DNA from: Bacteroidales bacterium UBA4331
Lineage (GTDB): Bacteria > Bacteroidota > Bacteroidia > Bacteroidales > Paludibacteraceae
DNA: 64,000 nt
Direction of reading: 5' to 3'
Assembly: GCA_002394395.1 (NCBI GenBank)
Contig: DGTR01000004.1
Span: forward strand, 401 to 64,400
Positions within the stretch are counted from its first letter, which is position 1. Every line of letters starts with the position of its first letter. The notes beneath the pieces are model-generated. The model was given only the letters and a program-made list of their open reading frames with translations, did not search any database and was not told the DNA's origin. Both the position numbers and the translations under genes were made by a program. Positions 16,041-25,113 of the stretch are shown here, in pieces.

Positions 16041-17522
16041 TTATTTTTTTGCAGGATCGGTCGTCAGATCGATACCTAATTTCTTAAATGTTCTCCAATC
16101 CACCTCGTTGAGCATCACCGTAGAGTGCGCCTGACAGCCCTTCAACAAAGGCAAGGTGTTTAATGCTTTGCGGCAGTTCTCCTCTTGCAGCGAGAGTACC
16201 GAGAGCGCCACCAGAACCTCGTCAGTATGCAGCCTCGGGTTCTTACCGTGAAGGAAAGAGATCTTCGTCTTCTGTATCGGACCGATATATTTCTCGGGGA
16301 TGAGCCGTACCGAATGGTCGATGCCTGCCAGCTCTTTCATCGCGTTAAGCAAGAGTGCAGCCGAGGATCCCAACAGAGGTCCTGCCTCTGCGGTGATAAT
16401 CTTGCCGTCCGGCAGTTCGATAGCTGCTGCATGAGCAAAGGAGCCGTCGTGCAAAGCGCCACTTAGGGCTCTCCGTTCACGGGCTGCCACCGTCGTACGG
16501 CGTTCCGCTGTGGTGATGCCCACCTGCTGCTGAAGGATCGCCAGTTTCTTGATCTCCGACTCATTGCATTTGCCGTTAGCCAAGTGACAGAGCGCCCGGA
16601 AATAACGGCGGATGATCTCTTGCTTGCACGCCTCACGTACCGCTTCATCATCGCTGATACAAAAGCCCACCATATTCACACCCATCTCCGTCGGCGACTT
16701 ATATGGACTCTCGCCGTAGATGGATTTGAAGAGCGCGTCAAGTACCGGGAATATCTCGATGTCTCGGTTATAGTTCACAGCCGTCTTGCCCGTAGCCTCC
16801 AGATGGAAGGGGTCGATCATGTTCACATCGTTGAGGTCCGCGGTAGCCGCCTCGTACGCCACGTTCAGCGGGTGCTTGAGCGGGAGGTTCCATACGGGGA
16901 AAGTCTCGAACTTCGCGTACCCTGCCTCGCAACCGTGTTTCTGCTCGTTGTAGAGCTGACTTAAGCAAACCGCCATCTTTCCGCTACCGGGACCCGGCGC
17001 CGTAACGATAACCAAAGGACGAGTCGTCTCCACATAATCATTGCGTCCGAAGCCTTCGTCCGAAGCGATCAGCTCCACGTTATGAGGATAACCCTCAATC
17101 AGATAATGATAGTACACCCGGATACCTTTTCGCTCCAGACGCTGGCGATAAGCATCTGCCGAACGTTGGCCTGAGTAATGAGTAATCACGACCGAAGAGA
17201 CCATAAAGCCACGGCTCATAAACTCTTCGCGAAGACGCAGCACATCCTCGTCATACGTGATACCGAGGTCCTGACGCACCTTATTCCGTTCGATATCTTC
17301 GGCAGAAAGGACGATGAGGATCTCCAATGAGTCACGGAGTTGCGTGAGCATACGCAACTTACTATCCGGCAGAAAACCCGGCAACACACGACTCGCGTGC
17401 ATGTCATCAAAGAGTTTACCTCCTAACTCCAGGTACAGTTTGTTACCAAACTGGGCTATCCGTTCGCGGATGTGTTCCGACTGAATACGGATATATTTGT
17501 CATTATCGAAAGCAGTTTGCAT
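16041..17522 (-). CDS. DUF1846 family protein (493 aa)
   Basis: The whole length matches the DUF1846 (UPF0371) family: QTAFDNDKYIRIQSEHIRER at the start, KLYLELGGKLFDD, VVITHYSGQRSAD, an APGPGSGKMAVCLSQLYN segment that looks like a nucleotide-binding loop, and SSAALLLNAMKELAGI. The biochemical role of the family is not established. Start ATG at 17522 is chosen because the codon at 17534 lies inside the -7 promoter element; the leader is about 3-5 nt. It shares a divergent promoter with the pseudouridine synthase gene. Its stop is only about 10 bases from the btuB riboswitch. Confidence 0.9.
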   Translation of the reverse strand: MQTAFDNDKYIRIQSEHIRERIAQFGNKLYLELGGKLFDDMHASRVLPGFLPDSKLRMLTQLRDSLEILIVLSAEDIERNKVRQDLGITYDEDVLRLREEFMSRGFMVSSVVITHYSGQRSADAYRQRLERKGIRVYYHYLIEGYPHNVELIASDEGFGRNDYVETTRPLVIVTAPGPGSGKMAVCLSQLYNEQKHGCEAGYAKFETFPVWNLPLKHPLNVAYEAATADLNDVNMIDPFHLEATGKTAVNYNRDIEIFPVLDALFKSIYGESPYKSPTEMGVNMVGFCISDDEAVREACKQEIIRRYFRALCHLANGKCNESEIKKLAILQQQVGITTAERRTTVAARERRALSGALHDGSFAHAAAIELPDGKIITAEAGPLLGSSAALLLNAMKELAGIDHSVRLIPEKYIGPIQKTKISFLHGKNPRLHTDEVLVALSVLSLQEENCRKALNTLPLLKGCQAHSTVMLNEVDWRTFKKLGIDLTTDPAKK

Positions 17523-17531
17523 AATCGGGTA

Positions 17532-17579
17532 CAAAATTACTACAATTTTTGCATATATGCAAATTTTTTTGTATTTTTG
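17532..17579. promoter_or_regulatory. Divergent promoter pair with shared palindromic -33 element
   Basis: The perfect palindrome TTGCATATATGCAA (17549-17562) is the -33 element in both directions. The plus-strand -7 is TATTTTTG (17572-17579); the minus-strand -7 is TAATTTTG (17539-17532). Confidence 0.85.
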
Positions 17580-17603
17580 CAGTCGATTTTTATAACGACG
17601 AAT

Positions 17604-18962
17604 ATGATTTCACCTTTTACCCTTCCCCCGGAGGCCTCTGCACAAGCTGCTGCAGCGCTTATAATAAATAAGGTACACGCGTACATGCGCGCGAACCCTC
17701 AAAGCGAACTTCATCGTCATGGGAAGATGTTCGGCGTGCTAGTGGTCGAGAAAGACGGCGTATGGCAGACGGATGACGGCGTGTCTTTTATCGCCGCGTT
17801 CTCGGCACAATTAGACGGTCGGTACGATCATGAGGGTTTTGTACCGCCGGTGTATGAGATGAAGACACCGCCTGTCGGCGCAAACAAAGAGGAGTCGCGG
17901 CGACTGCAACGGCTGTTGTTTGCGCAATACTACCTGCTGAACGGCAAGGGCGAGCAAAAGAATCTGATAGAGATCTTCCAGCACGAACAACCCATCCTCT
18001 CCCCGGAGGAGTGGTTTGGAAAGGGACAAGGGAACCAAGGACCAAGGGACAAAGACCCTCTACCTCCATCGGGTGCCGGGGAATGTTGTGCGCCGAAGTT
18101 GCTGCAGTACGCCTTCCTGCATGGGCTGAAACCATTGGCTTTAGCGGAGTTCTGGGTCGGCGCCTCGCCGGCAAATGAGTTACGGAGGGAAGGACAGTTC
18201 TACGCGCCGTGTTCCGGGCGATGCGTACCTATCTTGCGATTTATGATGCAGGGCTTAGAAGTGAAGAAATCCGCCCAAGAGAACCGTACCGAAGACTTGT
18301 TCCGGCGGATTGAAGTGCTCTACGAAGATGCGTCTCTTATGGTTGTCAATAAGCCCGCAGGGCTCTTGTCGGTGCCGGGCAAGACGGAGGAACTCTCCCT
18401 GTCTGCCTATATGAAGGCGCAAAAAGGCTACGCGTATCTCATGCCGGCTCACCGTCTGGATCAGGACACCAGCGGCCTTATCGTCTTTGCCAAGACGGAA
18501 GAGGTTTATAAAGCGCTGCAAACCTATTTCCAGCGGCGCGACATCCTCAAACGCTATGAGGCATTATTAAAGGATGAAAGGCGAAAGGGCGAAGGGCGAA
18601 AGGGCGAAAAGCTAATGGATGAAGGGGTGATTGAATTGCCGTTGCTGCCGAATCCCTTTGACCGACCGCGGCAGATGGTCTCCCGGGAGCACGGCAAACC
18701 GACACTCACGCGCTATATCATCCGCGAGCGGCGTGCGGATGGTACTATCTTCGTGGATTTCTACCCTATGACCGGCCGCACGCATCAACTGCGAGTTCAT
18801 GCGGCGCACCCGGAGGGTCTGAACGCACCGATCATCGGTGACAGACTGTACGGCAACGGCACGGAGGAGAGTGACCGCCTGATGCTCCATGCCGCAGAGA
18901 TCCGTTTCGTACACCCCGTAACCAAAGAAGAGATGCATTTCTGCATCCCTTCTCAGTTCTAA
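17604..18962 (+). CDS. RluA-family RNA pseudouridine synthase with N-terminal extension
   Basis: 452 residues from ATG 17604, preceded by a clear promoter. The catalytic domain starts near residue 230: IEVLYEDASLMVVNKPAGLL, then HRLDQDTSGLIVFAK with the catalytic Asp, RYEALL, and GRTHQLRVHAAH. The N-terminal 220 residues include the PPSGAGECCAPKLLQYAF stretch typical of the longer Bacteroidetes form; their role is unclear. The target uridine in rRNA or tRNA cannot be told from sequence. Two short-repeat runs (18020-18056, 18575-18611) are in-frame insertions, GQGNQGPRDKD and RRKGEGRKGEK. Its stop is one base from the convergent kinase gene's stop. Confidence 0.88.
   Translation: MISPFTLPPEASAQAAAALIINKVHAYMRANPQSELHRHGKMFGVLVVEKDGVWQTDDGVSFIAAFSAQLDGRYDHEGFVPPVYEMKTPPVGANKEESRRLQRLLFAQYYLLNGKGEQKNLIEIFQHEQPILSPEEWFGKGQGNQGPRDKDPLPPSGAGECCAPKLLQYAFLHGLKPLALAEFWVGASPANELRREGQFYAPCSGRCVPILRFMMQGLEVKKSAQENRTEDLFRRIEVLYEDASLMVVNKPAGLLSVPGKTEELSLSAYMKAQKGYAYLMPAHRLDQDTSGLIVFAKTEEVYKALQTYFQRRDILKRYEALLKDERRKGEGRKGEKLMDEGVIELPLLPNPFDRPRQMVSREHGKPTLTRYIIRERRADGTIFVDFYPMTGRTHQLRVHAAHPEGLNAPIIGDRLYGNGTEESDRLMLHAAEIRFVHPVTKEEMHFCIPSQF
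18020..18056. repeat. AAGGGAC heptamer run in the pseudouridine synthase gene
   Basis: Units AAGGGAC, AAGGGAACC, AAGGACC, AAGGGAC lie in frame immediately before the conserved PPSGAGECCAPK motif. Confidence 0.8.
18575..18611. repeat. GAAAGGGC 7/8-mer run in the pseudouridine synthase gene
   Basis: Five units alternating GAAAGGGC and GAAGGGC encode the basic loop ERRKGEGRKGEK in the catalytic domain. Confidence 0.8.
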
Positions 18963-18963
18963 C

Positions 18964-21624
18964 TTACGACTCGCTGTTATTCGAGTCCTTATTCTGCGAC
19001 TCTTCGTCGTCTTCGTCGTGGTGGTAGTAGTAATACGAGCGTGCGGCTTTGTCATCACCGACGAGCTTGCCGTAGATCTTGCCATAGACCTTACCGTATC
19101 GGCGTGACTTCTTGTTCGTGCTACCATAACCTCCGTAGCCGTAACCGCCGTAACCTCCGTAGCCGAGGTGTCCGTAGCCGTAGCCGCCGTAACCGCCGTA
19201 GCCGTAGCCGTAACCTGAGCCGTACGAGTGACGACCTTCCGTCGGAATATCCGAGAGGATGAGCTGCACTTTCTCCGGCGCGTCAATCACTTCGGTCATC
19301 TGCTCCAGGGTCTGCTTGCAGAAGGACTTATTGGTCTGCATACAACGGATGACGAAGAGGCACAGGTCACTCTGCTCAATCACCGCATACGCATCCGGCA
19401 CCAGACCGATAGGCGAGGTATCGATGACGATGAAATCATAAACCTCGCGGGCTTTGGCAAGGGTCTCGCGCAGCTTGTCGGAGTGCACCAACTCGCCTGG
19501 GTTCGGCGGGATCGTACCGGCACGCACGAAATCAAAGCCGAAAGGTGTGTCGTGAACGAATATATCCTCCACATCGCAATCGCCGATCAAGTAGTTGGAG
19601 GCACCGTTACCGTTCTCCAGACCGAGTTTGGTGTGGATATTCGGTTTACGAAGGTCCAGATCGACCAATAAGGTCTTCTTACCGGTCATGGCGTACAGCG
19701 CCGCAAGGTTGGTAGAAAGGAAGGTCTTACCATCGCCGGACTCCGTAGAGGTGACGCAGATGACCATCTTCTCCTTACGTTTCAGCACAAACTCCATACG
19801 CGTACGGATGGCACGAAGCATCTCCGCATAACTCGATCGGGGCGAAGCGCGCACGAGCGTCGGGTTCTGACTCTTGGCGTGACGCAGCGTACCGATCAAG
19901 CGGAACATCTTCAGTTTAACGACATCTTTCGGCGAGCGGATCTTGTTGTTAAGCAACTCGCTGAGGATGATCAGCACCATCGGGATCAGGAATCCGATGA
20001 TGAGGTACGTACTCGTCGTCTTGGATTTGGCTTTGGCGTTCATGATCGCCGTGGTACGCGCCTTATCCATGATCGAGTTATCGGGGGTGTTGGACGCTTT
20101 CTGAATCTCAGCCTCTGCACGTTTCTGCAGGAAGAAGGTGTAGTAGTTGTCGTCGATGCGGTAGTTACGCTCGATGGCAACCATCTGGAGTTCTTTCTCC
20201 GGCAGCTGTTTGATGGATTTCTCCACCTCCGAGTAGCGGTTCTTGAGGTCGGTCTTCTCGATCTCCAAGGATGCCCTCATCGACGTCACCACCTCTTCGA
20301 TCGCCTGTTTGACGTTCTCGATATCCTTGGTGTAGATCGCGTAGTAAACGTTTTTCTCTGTCAACTCGCCGCGTTGGATACGCAGGTCGTTGAGCTGTTG
20401 TACCAGGCTCATCAACATCGGTTCGTTCACACCCATCGTCGTCGGAGCGATGACTGCGCCGTTCTCGATATTCTGATGGATATACGAGATAAGGTAGTCG
20501 AAATACGTCTCGCGCAGACGCAGCTCCATCGATTTCTGCTCATACTCGGCGATACGTCCCATGAGCTGGCCGGCATACGAGTTGACATCGACGAACTTAT
20601 TCTCCTGGCGGAAGTTCGTCATCGCGCCTTCGCTGACCTGCAAGGATGACTGCAGGTTATCCAGCTGCTCGTTGATGAAACGGATGGAGTTCTCTGCCAC
20701 CTCGTTCTTCTGCTCGAGGTTCTGCAAGAGGTAGATCTTTGCCAACTCATCGATAAACTCGCAGTCTCGTTGCGGCGTCTCACTGACCAACGAGAGCGCC
20801 AGAACGGTTGATCCCTCCGTCACGAAGGAGAGTTGCAGCCGGCTCATGAACTCGTCCACCAGGGACTCATGCGTACGGAACCGGAAATAGATCTTACCGC
20901 TGTTGACCATCAGTTCGGTCGGCCAGATAGTGATCTCAAAGAGCTTGCATTTGATCGGCTGACCGTAATGCACATCTAACTCTAACGGCGTATCTTCCTC
21001 CGTCGAAGAGATATGCATCGTGCCGTCGGAGCGGAAGGAGAGTTGGAAGAGCGGACCGTACGCACGCGGGTCCACCATCTTCGGCTCAACCAGCACAGGT
21101 GTCTGACGGTAAAGCTGCCGCGTCTTAAAACGCCCCTGCGTGATGTACTCTACGTTCAGGAACGGCAAGGAGTCCACAACTCTGCTCATCAGGTCGTATG
21201 ACCCGAGCATGATCATCTGGTTGTTGACGTTCTTGAATCCCGCGTCCACGCCGAAACCGTTCATCAGCGCCGACGCCGAACCGCCGTACGTGCTGCTCTC
21301 CTTGATGACAATTGTACCCTGGGAGTAATACGTCGGGATCCATCTCCGGTTCTTGAGCATTGCCAGACCCAAAGCGATAGCAATCGCAATCACAAACAGA
21401 TACCAGTAATGCAGGAACGTAAACAACCACTCGAGCGGGTTAAAACTCATCGAGCTGTCTTCATCATCGCCGTCTTTCTGCTGAAGAGGATCCTGCTGAT
21501 AGTACTGCTGATTGCCTCCGGGCTGGTAGTAATAAGCCTGGTTGCCGTAATAAGCCTGATTGCCTCCGGGCTGGTAGTAATTGTTGTTACCACCCGGTGT
21601 GTAATATTGATTATTGTTACTCAT
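18964..21624 (-). CDS. Wzc-like polysaccharide co-polymerase and tyrosine autokinase
   Basis: 886 residues. The first 60 are Gly/Asn/Gln/Tyr-rich repeats (YYQPGGN). Then come a membrane segment near residue 75-95, a Wzz domain, coiled coil to about 490, and a second membrane segment (TYLIIGFLIPMVLIILSEL). The CpsD/Wzc kinase domain has Walker A TESGDGKT near 626, Walker A' LLVDLDLRKP and Walker B DFIVIDTSP. The C-terminus is a Gly-Tyr array (GYGYGGYGGYGY type) plus YYYY, the likely autophosphorylation cluster. It controls chain length and export of the polysaccharide made by the upstream operon. It is the last gene of that operon, 5 bases after the export lipoprotein gene. Confidence 0.92.
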   Translation of the reverse strand: MSNNNQYYTPGGNNNYYQPGGNQAYYGNQAYYYQPGGNQQYYQQDPLQQKDGDDEDSSMSFNPLEWLFTFLHYWYLFVIAIAIALGLAMLKNRRWIPTYYSQGTIVIKESSTYGGSASALMNGFGVDAGFKNVNNQMIMLGSYDLMSRVVDSLPFLNVEYITQGRFKTRQLYRQTPVLVEPKMVDPRAYGPLFQLSFRSDGTMHISSTEEDTPLELDVHYGQPIKCKLFEITIWPTELMVNSGKIYFRFRTHESLVDEFMSRLQLSFVTEGSTVLALSLVSETPQRDCEFIDELAKIYLLQNLEQKNEVAENSIRFINEQLDNLQSSLQVSEGAMTNFRQENKFVDVNSYAGQLMGRIAEYEQKSMELRLRETYFDYLISYIHQNIENGAVIAPTTMGVNEPMLMSLVQQLNDLRIQRGELTEKNVYYAIYTKDIENVKQAIEEVVTSMRASLEIEKTDLKNRYSEVEKSIKQLPEKELQMVAIERNYRIDDNYYTFFLQKRAEAEIQKASNTPDNSIMDKARTTAIMNAKAKSKTTSTYLIIGFLIPMVLIILSELLNNKIRSPKDVVKLKMFRLIGTLRHAKSQNPTLVRASPRSSYAEMLRAIRTRMEFVLKRKEKMVICVTSTESGDGKTFLSTNLAALYAMTGKKTLLVDLDLRKPNIHTKLGLENGNGASNYLIGDCDVEDIFVHDTPFGFDFVRAGTIPPNPGELVHSDKLRETLAKAREVYDFIVIDTSPIGLVPDAYAVIEQSDLCLFVIRCMQTNKSFCKQTLEQMTEVIDAPEKVQLILSDIPTEGRHSYGSGYGYGYGGYGGYGYGHLGYGGYGGYGYGGYGSTNKKSRRYGKVYGKIYGKLVGDDKAARSYYYYHHDEDDEESQNKDSNNSES

Positions 21625-21629
21625 AGTCG

Positions 21630-22400
21630 TTATTTATACATATAAGCCACATAGTTCAAGACGGTCGTCAAGAGTGCCACACTACTCGTTATCAGTCCGA
21701 TAAAGGCGGAGTAGTTCGGTACTTTATAGAAGCTGTCCTTCGTCCTCGCCACGTAGATGACGTCGTTGGGATAAACGTAATAGTATTTCGAATCGATGAT
21801 ACTATTCGTTCGCATATCGAACTCCAGAACCTCCGGTTCCTGACCGCCGTCACGCGGACGGATGATACGGATGTGCCGTCTGTCGCCGCTATTCATCACA
21901 TCTCCAGTCATCGCGAGTGCCTGGAAGATATTCATCTTCTCCTTATAGACATAGAACTGTCCTGACCGTGCATCTCCGATAACAGAGAAATACTTGTTGT
22001 ACATCGCTACCTTGACATCCGCGTCCGGAATAATCTCCCTGAACGCCGCCTTCAATGTATCCTGCGCTTCCGCTTCCGTCAAGCCGGCAATCTTTATCGG
22101 CTGAAGGAAAGGCATATCTACCGTTCCGTCCTGGTGAATACGGTATGAGTTGGCATACTGCGAGCTGTAACTCATTGTGTTGGCGCCGAGCATCTTACTC
22201 ATCGTCTCGTCCATGGTGATGAGGCGGTAGATGATCTCGTCATTCACACGCAGCCTGTACGGTTGATACGGCACGGAGTCGTACACAGGCAGTTTGTTCA
22301 TCTTCGTCGGTTCCTGCAGGTAACCGATCACCCGATGGCTGTAACACCCCGAAAGGGTCATTGCTACCAGTGCCAAAATCAAAATACTAAGCTTTTTCAT
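21630..22400 (-). CDS. Polysaccharide export lipoprotein (Wza-like)
   Basis: 256 residues; lipoprotein signal MKKLSILILALVAMTLSGC. A polysaccharide-export domain (YRLRVNDEIIYRL, TVDMPFLQPIKIAGLTEAEA) is followed by an SLBB-like domain (FSVIGDARSGQFYVYKEKMNIFQALAMTGDV). A hydrophobic stretch lies at the C-terminus (FIGLITSSVALLTTVL). It is the outer-membrane or periplasmic exit channel partner of the Wzc-like kinase. The start overlaps the previous export gene by 4 bases (ATGA-type), so translation is coupled. It is a paralogue of that gene. Confidence 0.9.
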   Translation of the reverse strand: MKKLSILILALVAMTLSGCYSHRVIGYLQEPTKMNKLPVYDSVPYQPYRLRVNDEIIYRLITMDETMSKMLGANTMSYSSQYANSYRIHQDGTVDMPFLQPIKIAGLTEAEAQDTLKAAFREIIPDADVKVAMYNKYFSVIGDARSGQFYVYKEKMNIFQALAMTGDVMNSGDRRHIRIIRPRDGGQEPEVLEFDMRTNSIIDSKYYYVYPNDVIYVARTKDSFYKVPNYSAFIGLITSSVALLTTVLNYVAYMYK

Positions 22401-23269
22401 TTGGTACCTCCTTCCGTTGATGAAGACGATTTTTTACCGTAATACTTGTTTACGTGGTTGATACCCGTCTGCACAATCGAGTAGATAAATACTCCGAAGG
22501 AGATCGTAGCTGCCGTGACACCAATAACTGTTGTCACGTGGTTGATACCGAAACTGTATCCCGGGATCTGACGGATATAGATGATATCGTTCGGCTCGAT
22601 GTAGTAGTACTCGGAGTTCACGAGGTCTTTCGAACGCGCATCGAAGGTCTTAATCGTCGTCACGCCGTTCTTCTCGCGCACGAGTTTGATCTCCTTACGG
22701 CTGTTGAACTCACCGAGGTCTCCCGCCAGAGCGAGGGCCTCGAAGATCGTCATCTTCTCTTTGTTAATCATGTACCGGCCGCTTTGCGCACCGATGATCG
22801 AGAACGAGCGGTTGACGATATTCACCTCCACAGAGATTGTCGAATACCCCGGGATCTCCTTGAGCAAGGTACCTAACTCCTCTTCGAGTTTGTGCTTCAC
22901 ATCGCGGGTCGTCATACCTTGTACGTAGATCTTACCGATAGTCGGAAAGTCGATGTTTCCTTCCTCGTCAATCAGATACGTATATAAGTCATACGATCCA
23001 TAGTGCGAACCATTACTCATCTGCTGACGCATTTGTGAAGAGTTTCCGCCGGCGTTGTACATCTTCTGCACGTTCTCGTCCGTCGAGTAAACATATACGT
23101 ACAGTCTGTCGCCGATCCGCAACACGTAATCCTCAAAACTCAAGGTGTCCGCGTACGAAGGGATATAGCGGTCCGGTTCCTGCATATAGTTCACTTTCCG
23201 CGCCGTCACACACGATGAAAGCAGAAATCCCACTAAAGCCAGAAATAATATGTTTTGGATTTTTCTCAT
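22397..23269 (-). CDS. Polysaccharide export lipoprotein (Wza-like), second paralogue
   Basis: ATG 23269 gives 290 residues; a TTG one codon upstream is not needed. Lipoprotein signal MRKIQNILFLALVGFLLSSC. Export domain (YVLRIGDRLYVYVYSTDENV, GNIDFPTIGKIYVQGMT), SLBB-like part (FSIIGAQSGRYMINKEKMTIFEALALAGDL) and a C-terminal hydrophobic segment (TVIGVTAATISFGVFIYS). Same architecture as the 21630-22400 product, so the operon carries a pair of export proteins; hetero-oligomers are possible but not shown. A TCAATTA/TCAATTG heptamer run lies directly upstream of the start. Confidence 0.9.
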   Translation of the reverse strand: MRKIQNILFLALVGFLLSSCVTARKVNYMQEPDRYIPSYADTLSFEDYVLRIGDRLYVYVYSTDENVQKMYNAGGNSSQMRQQMSNGSHYGSYDLYTYLIDEEGNIDFPTIGKIYVQGMTTRDVKHKLEEELGTLLKEIPGYSTISVEVNIVNRSFSIIGAQSGRYMINKEKMTIFEALALAGDLGEFNSRKEIKLVREKNGVTTIKTFDARSKDLVNSEYYYIEPNDIIYIRQIPGYSFGINHVTTVIGVTAATISFGVFIYSIVQTGINHVNKYYGKKSSSSTEGGTK

Positions 23270-23303
23270 CAATTATCAATTGTCAATTATCAATTGTCAA
23301 TTA
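23270..23303. repeat. TCAATTA/TCAATTG heptamer run
   Basis: Five heptamers alternate TCAATTA and TCAATTG between the WlbA-like and export genes. The same unit recurs at 26116-26135 and 39894-39933. Confidence 0.9.
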
Positions 23304-24284
23304 TCTCCTCTCATCCCATCCGAAAGGATGCGGGCTTAATGGCAGTTTCGCTAAGGGGTGATAGTCGCCGACGAGTCCGATAGGCTCCGCATGACGTATC
23401 TGAGCCACCGTCTCGATACACGGACGCGCCTCGGAGATACGGAACCCATTCCCCGCGAGGATCTGCTTGTAACTCTCCGTATGAAGCTCGGTGAAGCCCT
23501 GCGAGAACTCAAACTCCTCTCCGTCAATACTGAGCGTACGGTACGTCCGCTTCTCGCCTTGTACCGCATTCGCTGGCAGACAGTCTGCATTAATAGAGAG
23601 GAAATAACGCACGCGGGCGCGCTCGAGTTCCAAGTACCCTGCTACGCGGTCAAACGACATCACGTGAACGATATTCTTCTTCACCGGACCAAACACCCAT
23701 TGCAACATATCGTAGAAATGCACGCCGATATTCGTTGCTATACCGCCGGACTTATGTACATCGCCTTTCCAGGAGCTGTAGTACCACTTGCCGCGGCTCG
23801 TGATATACGTCAGGTCCACGTCGTAGATCTTATCTTTCGGACCCTTCTCCACTTTCTCCTTCAGCGCGCGGATCTTGTCGTGCAACCTCAGCTGCAGGAT
23901 CGTATAAGCCTTGTGTCCGGTTTCCGCCTCTAACTCCACGAGGTTGTCGATGTTATAAGGGTTGAGCACCAAGGGTTTCTCGCATATCACGTCGCAGCCG
24001 AGTCGCAGACCGTAACGGATGAACGCATCATGGGTATAGTTCGGCGTACAAATAGATACCCAGTTCAGCGGGTTGTCCGTCCTCATCTGCTTCGAGCAGA
24101 AACGGTCAAACTGCTCATTCTCCGTGTAGAACGAACAATCCGGGAAAGAGCTGTCTAGCCTTCCAACACTATCAAACTTGTCATACGCCACCAGCAGGTT
24201 GTTGCCGGTATCGGCGATCGCCTTAATGTGTCTCGGAGCGATATATCCTGCTGCTCCGATCAATGCAAAATTTAAAGGTTTCAT
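23301..24284 (-). CDS. WlbA/WbpB-like Gfo/Idh/MocA sugar dehydrogenase
   Basis: 327 residues with an N-terminal Rossmann fold (FALIGAAGYIAPRHIKAI), NWVSICTPNYTH, the EKPLVLNP dinucleotide-binding landmark and QLRLHDKI. This resembles UDP-N-acetylglucosaminuronate 3-dehydrogenase (WlbA/WbpB) more than generic family members. Such enzymes open the route to 2,3-diamino-uronic acids in surface polysaccharides. The aminotransferase and acetyltransferase partners are not in this operon. It follows the deacetylase-like gene by 7 bases. Its 3' end reaches the heptamer run. Confidence 0.78.
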   Translation of the reverse strand: MKPLNFALIGAAGYIAPRHIKAIADTGNNLLVAYDKFDSVGRLDSSFPDCSFYTENEQFDRFCSKQMRTDNPLNWVSICTPNYTHDAFIRYGLRLGCDVICEKPLVLNPYNIDNLVELEAETGHKAYTILQLRLHDKIRALKEKVEKGPKDKIYDVDLTYITSRGKWYYSSWKGDVHKSGGIATNIGVHFYDMLQWVFGPVKKNIVHVMSFDRVAGYLELERARVRYFLSINADCLPANAVQGEKRTYRTLSIDGEEFEFSQGFTELHTESYKQILAGNGFRISEARPCIETVAQIRHAEPIGLVGDYHPLAKLPLSPHPFGWDERR

Positions 24285-24291
24285 TATTTAA

Positions 24292-25113
24292 CTATTTCAT
24301 TATTATCAGTAGTCGTTTTATTATATTCTTTGCGTTTTGCAGAACGCATTCTTTCCACCACTCGCCTTTGTTGTTCGTCCATCGCTGAGGATGTGTGGTG
24401 ATCATCACGTGAGCCGGCAGTTGGTCTTCCTTCACGGCACGGATCAACTCATTCGTCGTGTGCCAAACCAAACCTCGTGCCGTCCATTCGTCCTGATACT
24501 GAGGGATCTTATCCCGTACCGAGACCTTGTATCCGTCCCAACAACGACCCGTGTCCGTCAAGTAGAACACATCGCTAAAATCCGTATCGAAGTACGGTTC
24601 TCCGATGAGACCGAGTTTCTTATAGTCGTATCGCTGCCAGAGGTCCTTGCTGTCATATTGGCTCGTCGGCGCACCATGCATGCAGATCGTCTCCACGGCG
24701 TAGTACTGCCGGAAATACTCGAGCCAGGTCTGAAAATGATCATACGCCTTTTCAAAATCTCCGCCGCACAGGCTCATGTCCTCGTAGTGATACCCGATCT
24801 CATGCCCCAAGGCCGCTATCGTACGAACACTCTCCGGCAAAGACAACTTGCTTCCCTTATAACATCCGCTTTCTCCGGTTCGGAAATAATAACTTGCTTT
24901 CGCGCCGAGCGAGTGCTCTATCTGCGCGGTCTTCAAACTATTCTCCGGCTTGGCATCCACGTCGTGCCGTAAAATGACAAATTTACCTTCGATATTTCGA
25001 TTTGTCGATTTATCGATATTTCGGCAGTAATCACTATACGAAACCAACTCGTACCCTTTCGCCTGCAATCCCTCCAACAGCGCCCGATATATGTCCAGCG
25101 AGAAGTCTCTCAT
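24292..25113 (-). CDS. Polysaccharide-deacetylase-like protein
   Basis: 273 residues. VILRHDVDAKPENS carries the NodB-type Asp pair, and LGHEIGYHYED provides the second metal-binding histidines, so a TIM-barrel-like carbohydrate esterase 4-type fold is likely. The protein lacks a signal peptide and therefore probably acts on cytoplasmic precursors or a lipid-linked sugar. The start overlaps the fcl stop by 4 bases, giving translational coupling. An N-acetyl-sugar substrate is inferred from family and operon only. Confidence 0.75.
   Translation of the reverse strand: MRDFSLDIYRALLEGLQAKGYELVSYSDYCRNIDKSTNRNIEGKFVILRHDVDAKPENSLKTAQIEHSLGAKASYYFRTGESGCYKGSKLSLPESVRTIAALGHEIGYHYEDMSLCGGDFEKAYDHFQTWLEYFRQYYAVETICMHGAPTSQYDSKDLWQRYDYKKLGLIGEPYFDTDFSDVFYLTDTGRCWDGYKVSVRDKIPQYQDEWTARGLVWHTTNELIRAVKEDQLPAHVMITTHPQRWTNNKGEWWKECVLQNAKNIIKRLLIIMK

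Noticed and set aside
18612..19286. 224-codon Thr/Arg-rich frame antisense and out of frame near the kinase C-terminus
   Set aside because: Its repetitive Thr/Ala composition is the Gly-Tyr array of the kinase read in another frame.
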